NCBI GenBank assembly: GCA_051418075.1
Contig: JBPRGG010000114.1
Coordinates: forward strand, 7,720 to 71,719
Source: JBPRGG01 sp051418075
GTDB lineage: Bacteria; Bacteroidota; Bacteroidia; Cytophagales; Cyclobacteriaceae
Direction of reading: 5' to 3'
Length of the DNA: 64,000 bases
Shown in pieces: positions 62,194 to 64,000 of this stretch. Position numbers and translations under genes: made by a program. The notes under the pieces were generated by a model. The model saw only the letters and a list, made by a program, of their open reading frames with translations, searched no databases and was not told the DNA's origin. Each line of letters begins with the position of its first letter. Positions within the stretch are counted from its first letter, which is position 1.

Positions 62194-63339
62194 TTATTCG
62201 AATTCTGTTAACCAAAATAGAAATTCATCCCATGCTTTCTTCCTGATGCCACTGCTATAGGCTATGAGTCCTATAGTCTCTAATGACTCTGAAAACTGAT
62301 CAATAAAATCTTTTGGCAAACCTTCGTCCACAAGACTTTGAGCAAATATTTGGGTTACCTGGGTGGACCAGTCTACCAGTTGGAAATTGAAAGCTACTTT
62401 CAGGCGCTCATTATTTTTCATTTCCCGGAAGAATACTTCAAAAAACTTCCGTTGTATTTCCTGAGAACTATTTAGGGTAGTATTACCCGAATACATTCCC
62501 AGCTCCTGAATTACAATATTTTTTTCACCTGAAACATTTAGCATTCTTTGAATATCTGATTTGATTTCACTTTCTGTTTGAGCAAGGTAGTAGTAAGGAT
62601 CCGGATGCTCAAATTGCGATTTTGCTCCATAAAAATTCCAGCAGGCCACATCGCAGGCCGCAAGAATTTCAAAGATGCCCGACTTGTTTTCATCCAGACT
62701 CCCTTCGGCAAGAGTAACCGTAACCGCCATGTCTTGATTCAGCTGGTGGATATGTGCTTTTACCTTTAGCAAAAACGCAAGTATTTTATCTTCAAGACCT
62801 GGCACATCTTCAAAAGAATTATCCGGTTCATTACTTATAGAGATAAGAAAGCCATCGTATTCAACCAATAGTGGAATCACCCAGTTCATCAGGTTGTTGA
62901 AACGCTGGATCAATTCCGGGTCATCAAAACCCTTTTCAATTAAATCAGCAGGAATTACAGGTCCTTCACTGTCGTAAGCTGAAATCAGCAGGAAAGGCTG
63001 AAGCCCCTGACTTTTCAATTCAATTAGCTTTTGCTCAAAGCTGGCCTGGTTATAAGTATTTGGAGAAGTTTCTAATTCCGGCCAGTCAATTTGTAGGCGA
63101 GCCACCGACATACCTGCATCTATAGCATCATCCCAACTAGCAGCTATGGAATCTACAGTTGCCGGAGGATTGAAAGGATTGAAACCCCTAATAGTTCCAA
63201 TTCTGTTATCTCCCTTTAGCAGGGGTAATTCTCCGGCCATACTGTCTATCCGGGGAGTTATATCATTATTATCTTTCTTACAACTGTTGAAAATCAGGAT
63301 AGCAGCCAGTAATGTAAAATAACATTTAATTTGCTTCAT
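62194..63339 (-). CDS. Clan GH-A glycoside hydrolase lipoprotein
   Basis: 381 residues. Lipoprotein signal peptide with lipobox FNSC (Cys20), followed by KKDNND, which contains acidic residues where Bacteroidota surface-export signals sit, so surface display is plausible. The rest is a TIM barrel of the GH-A clan: beta-strand 4 motif ISISNEP with Asn170-Glu171-Pro172 (acid/base Glu171), and beta-strand 7 motif IVIQELG with Glu279 as nucleophile. RLQIDWPELE near 81-90 fits strand 2. The family within the clan, and so the substrate, is not recognised. No SusC/SusD or other polysaccharide locus genes are nearby. Confidence 0.8.
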   Translation of the reverse strand: MKQIKCYFTLLAAILIFNSCKKDNNDITPRIDSMAGELPLLKGDNRIGTIRGFNPFNPPATVDSIAASWDDAIDAGMSVARLQIDWPELETSPNTYNQASFEQKLIELKSQGLQPFLLISAYDSEGPVIPADLIEKGFDDPELIQRFNNLMNWVIPLLVEYDGFLISISNEPDNSFEDVPGLEDKILAFLLKVKAHIHQLNQDMAVTVTLAEGSLDENKSGIFEILAACDVACWNFYGAKSQFEHPDPYYYLAQTESEIKSDIQRMLNVSGEKNIVIQELGMYSGNTTLNSSQEIQRKFFEVFFREMKNNERLKVAFNFQLVDWSTQVTQIFAQSLVDEGLPKDFIDQFSESLETIGLIAYSSGIRKKAWDEFLFWLTEFE

Positions 63340-63533
63340 TTTTAATATTTTACAAGTGCTATTTGCACTACAAATTCACATAATTAAAATTAGGAATAAA
63401 AAGTAGAAGATCCGAGTTTGTAAAGATGTATTCATGCTTTGATGTGTATGAAATTCACTCAGATATCCTGGCTTTGTTTTGACATGAGCTGATAAAGAAA
63501 CTTTAGTCTGCTACTCTGGCAACTGGTTTTTCA
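63340..63533. other. Intergenic, nothing recognised
   Basis: About 190 AT-rich bases upstream of the glycosidase gene. No promoter box, RNA or coding frame is convincing. Confidence 0.4.
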
Positions 63534-63770
63534 TTATTCATATTCCAGGTTTAAAGGTAACTCTTTGGCGCTTTTTATAAGTATCCTTATATTATTTAGT
63601 CCTATCTGACCTTTATAAACCCTTTTCTGCCTGATCAATTGATTGATATTTTTATGCAAAACAACCGGTTCCGAGTTTGAAACTTTATCGACCGAGTTTG
63701 TTCCAAAAGGGAAGAAGTTATGCAAAGGTTGCTCCAATCCATTTAATTCTTGATAATTCAGACAATTGGG
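63534..63770 (-). pseudogene. ORF fragment without ATG start
   Basis: An open frame of 78 codons bounded by a TAA at the 5' side (just before 63770) and ending at 63534, with no ATG anywhere; only TTG or CTG starts exist. The translation reads like protein (PVVLHKNINQLIRQKRVYKG, GQIGLNNIRILIKSAKELP) and codon use is normal, so I read it as the C-terminal end of a lost gene. Family not recognised. Confidence 0.4.
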
Positions 63771-63844
63771 TTAGTTTTAAAATATCCCCATTGGCTATTT
63801 TTAGTATTCGGATAATGTTTTACAGATAATGAGGTTTTTTTTAA

Positions 63845-64000
63845 AAATTGTCAAGTTTAATCCGCTGGGCCGTGGATTACGAAGCCAAACGCGTTCGGCC
63901 GGTAGTAGTATATGAATCTGAGGAGGTGCTTTTAAAAGACTTTAACATATTAAGAGCCGGATTCTGGACTGTTTCTCTTACTTATAGCTCCGGAATTCAC
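63845..64000 (+). other. Open frame running off the window end
   Basis: 52 codons open to the window edge, following a TAA at 63842, with possible TTG (63848) or GTG (63872) starts and no ATG. The text reads as plausible protein (RWAVDYEAKRVRPVVVYESE, then VLLKDFNILRAGFWTVSL), whereas the opposite strand has stops in all frames. The GC-rich start (gttcggccggtagtagt) is unlike the neighbourhood. It may be the beginning of a gene or an internal fragment; not recognised. Confidence 0.3.

Noticed and set aside
1..64000. tRNA genes, CRISPR arrays, intact insertion sequences, phage genes
   Set aside because: Intergenic regions were read on both strands; no cloverleaf, repeat-spacer pattern, transposase or phage protein was seen.

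Overview
The window looks like chromosome from a member of the Bacteroidota, most likely a Cytophagales-type gliding or marine lineage. The reasons are two PorP/SprF-like proteins next to very large type B (CHU_C) type IX secretion substrates, several TAnnTTTG promoter -7 boxes (two with a perfect TTTG-N19-TAnnTTTG layout), weak Shine-Dalgarno use, low GC, a DAHP synthase/chorismate mutase fusion, and a fused alpha-beta 2-oxoacid dehydrogenase E1. The genus cannot be fixed from sequence reading alone. No tRNA, rRNA, CRISPR, intact insertion sequence or phage gene was found.

Layout. 0-5.7 kb: a truncated chemoreceptor, a DinB-like protein, the DAHPS-CM/aroB operon and a divergent proline dehydrogenase. 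5.7-12.8 kb: a minus-strand operon of T9SS type B substrate, PorP/SprF protein and OmpA/beta-propeller protein. 12.8-25.5 kb: an AT-rich gap with a candidate small RNA, lysS, the fused E1, a DUF1573 protein, alanine dehydrogenase, an Ig-repeat protein with a LamG-OmpA protein, and murB. 25.7-36 kb: an ABC permease, a CBS-domain PLP enzyme, a TPR protein, a phosphopantetheinyl transferase and pyrG-yidC. 36.2-42.1 kb: a second type B substrate with its own PorP/SprF. 42.2-46.7 kb: a tRNA nucleotidyltransferase, a TPR protein and an ECF sigma factor operon with a membrane-anchored partner and an envelope beta protein. 46.7-49.9 kb: an FtsE-like ATPase, two tandem SRP RNA genes, three small hypothetical proteins (one very acidic and only 50 residues) and a decayed glycosidase-like fragment. 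49.8-63.3 kb: a TPR histidine kinase without a partner regulator, two giant unrecognised cytosolic-looking proteins in one operon, and a clan GH-A glycosidase lipoprotein. The last 600 bases hold only fragments.

Functionally most of the window is housekeeping (aromatic amino acids, translation, cell wall, CTP, membrane insertion, protein targeting) mixed with cell-surface machinery. The two substrate/SprF pairs suggest dedicated export or anchoring of giant adhesin-like proteins. The best candidate for an undescribed system is the 9.8 kb two-gene cassette at 51937-61731. Its proteins (1441 and about 1814 residues) carry no signal peptide, no T9SS tail and no domain I recognise.
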